From a virus: 23,098 nt of DNA. The position numbers and the translations under genes were made by a program. The notes below the pieces were generated by a model. It saw only the letters and a program-made list of their open reading frames with translations. It was not told the origin of the DNA and searched no databases. The stretch covers positions 1 to 23,098 of the IMG/VR virus record IMGVR_UViG_3300020281_000131; one strand, written 5' to 3'. Each line of letters opens with the position of its first letter. Position 1 is the first letter of the stretch. Below, one piece after another: positions 22,414-23,098 of the stretch.

Positions 22414-22714
22414 CTACCCAAGCCTCATTTTCAGGCGTATCTGGATCATCAGCTATATAATGGCCTTTATCATTTCTAGCTCTAGTTAAACCTTTAGTCG
22501 CCTCTTCTTCTATTTCTGCGGCTACCTTTGGTTTATCATCTACAACCTCAGTTTCTAAATTAACTTTAGCTTTACGCCCTTTTTGTTTTTTAGGCATAAA
22601 TTTTTCTGGGAATGCTTCTTCCTCAGTAATTTCTTTAGTCAAAGGGTTAGCAGCTAGGATTTCATCCCACTCATAAACTTCGCCGTCCCTAATATTTTTT
22701 AACCATCTTGTCAT
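22400..22714 (-). CDS. Acidic small protein, unknown role
   Basis: 104 residues. TRWLKNIRDGEVYEWDEILA (2-21) is the only well-structured segment; it is followed by TKEITEEEAFPEKF and a long disordered, charged region with Lys and Glu (KKQKGRKAK, IEEEATKGLTRARNDKGHYI) ending DDPDTPENEAWVDDSK. The start overlaps the TGA of the DUF5872-like gene by four bases (ATGA). I recall small TRWL...Y.W...A.NP proteins in this place in phage morphogenesis clusters, without known function. Its disorder and charge suit a head or scaffold accessory protein, but this is guesswork. Confidence 0.7.
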   Translation of the reverse strand: MTRWLKNIRDGEVYEWDEILAANPLTKEITEEEAFPEKFMPKKQKGRKAKVNLETEVVDDKPKVAAEIEEEATKGLTRARNDKGHYIADDPDTPENEAWVDDSK

Positions 22715-22986
22715 TTCTTTCTCCTTACTGATTTAACTCTTCTAGGCTTACCTGCTGGCTGTCCGAGTCGTTTTTTCTGTGCGATCCTGCTTCTTTTTTC
22801 GGATGCACTAAGTTCGCTAGATGTCTTGGGAGTCTTAGAACTGACACGCTTGGATGGGCGGCAATATGGAGTACCCCGTTTTTCACCTTTACGTCTGCCA
22901 CATGCTTTCCCCGTACGAACGTCAACCCATTTCTCCTTGAACCATCGTTTTAAGTCTGCTCCCTTCTTTGTTTTTCTGACCGCCAT
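22711..22986 (-). CDS. Small very basic DUF5872-like protein
   Basis: 91 residues. LKRWFKEKWVDVRTGKACGR (12-31) followed by RRKGEKRGTPYCRPSKRVSS is the DUF5872 pattern found in phages and some large eukaryotic viruses: a KRWFKEKWVD core, then paired Cys (29 and 42) in a CGR...YCRPS frame. The tail is Ser/Lys/Arg-rich (RLGQPAGKPRRVKSVRRKK). The protein is strongly basic with hardly any acidic residue, so nucleic-acid binding is plausible. Its function is not known. The ATG at 22986 sits one base after the previous TGA, with only weak purine-rich sequence upstream; translation is probably coupled. Confidence 0.82.
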   Translation of the reverse strand: MAVRKTKKGADLKRWFKEKWVDVRTGKACGRRKGEKRGTPYCRPSKRVSSKTPKTSSELSASEKRSRIAQKKRLGQPAGKPRRVKSVRRKK

Positions 22987-22987
22987 A

Positions 22988-23098
22988 TCATTTTTTCTTT
23001 CTGGTGGTCTTTCTAACTTTAGAGTTGCCCCAATTAGAAGCGCCTACTTTCCTACATTTAGCCAAGGCTCCTGATGCATATGCTGAAGGCCAAACTTT
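22988..23098 (-). CDS. C-terminal part of a WPSAYASGA-type small basic phage protein (5' end off window)
   Basis: The last 36 codons of a frame that enters from the right edge and ends at TGA 22988. It reads KVWPSAYASGALAKCRKVGA and then SNWGNSKVRKTTRKKK. The [VY]WPSAYASG..[AV]KCRK.GA.NWG segment is a recurrent motif of small phage proteins related to, or fused with, the DUF5872 family. The two modules stand next to each other here as separate genes. No function is known; the basic tail again suggests nucleic-acid binding. Confidence 0.78.
   Translation of the reverse strand, partial: KVWPSAYASGALAKCRKVGASNWGNSKVRKTTRKKK

Noticed and set aside
22725-22925. Alternative minus-strand frame over the DUF5872-like gene
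   Set aside because: The main frame carries the recognisable motif and the coupled start.
1-23098. Attachment site, integrase, tRNA or terminator
   Set aside because: No tRNA-like cloverleaf, integrase gene or convincing hairpin plus T-run was seen by eye; a folding and tRNA scan would be needed to exclude them fully.

Overview
The window is a 23.1 kb piece of a tailed-phage (or prophage) late region. Every gene I can support lies on the minus strand, so transcription runs from position 23098 down to 1. Genes are packed with stop/start overlaps (TAATG or ATGA) or gaps of about 10 bases. I see no tRNA, rRNA, CRISPR array, insertion sequence, integrase or clear promoter, and no gene-free stretch over 300 bases. 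The AT-rich sequence and the protein types (DUF5872-like small basic proteins, EF-hand membrane protein, GTA-type holin, glycine-rich and jelly-roll fibres, SLT-containing internal protein, 796-residue nozzle-like protein) suggest a short-tailed marine phage of a Gram-negative bacterium. That placement is inference; terminase, portal and capsid genes lie outside the window.

Layout in transcription order. (1) 23098-22400: a truncated and a complete small basic protein of DUF5872 type, then an acidic 104-residue protein. (2) 22413-21116: two about 215-residue head-tail connector candidates. (3) 21107-12265: the host-recognition block: a BppU-like small protein, a repeat-rich fibre-like protein, a small conserved structural protein, three consecutive fibre proteins with the same N-terminal domain but different ends (two jelly-roll-like, one polyglycine), and an RCC1-type beta-propeller protein.

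(4) 12256-9825: a 127-residue orphan followed by a dense cassette with several membrane proteins: a 60-residue coiled-coil/TM protein, 53- and 25-residue very basic proteins, a 155-residue coiled-coil/TM protein, a 104-residue two-TM protein with a perfect EF-hand loop, a GTA-type holin and an M15 peptidase endolysin. (5) 9825-1: the tail nozzle candidate, two small structural or assembly proteins, a GNAT-like protein, and three proteins that look like the internal DNA-ejection set, the second with a soluble-lytic-transglycosylase domain and the third running off the left edge.

The likely working order is: connectors and nozzle close the head; the fibre set binds the host; internal proteins are ejected to cut peptidoglycan and make a DNA conduit; the lysis cassette releases progeny. 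The most unusual points are the multi-membrane-protein lysis cassette with an EF-hand, the tandem duplicated fibre anchors with swapped tips, and a DMDGG..QGQ motif shared at DNA level by two different ejection proteins.
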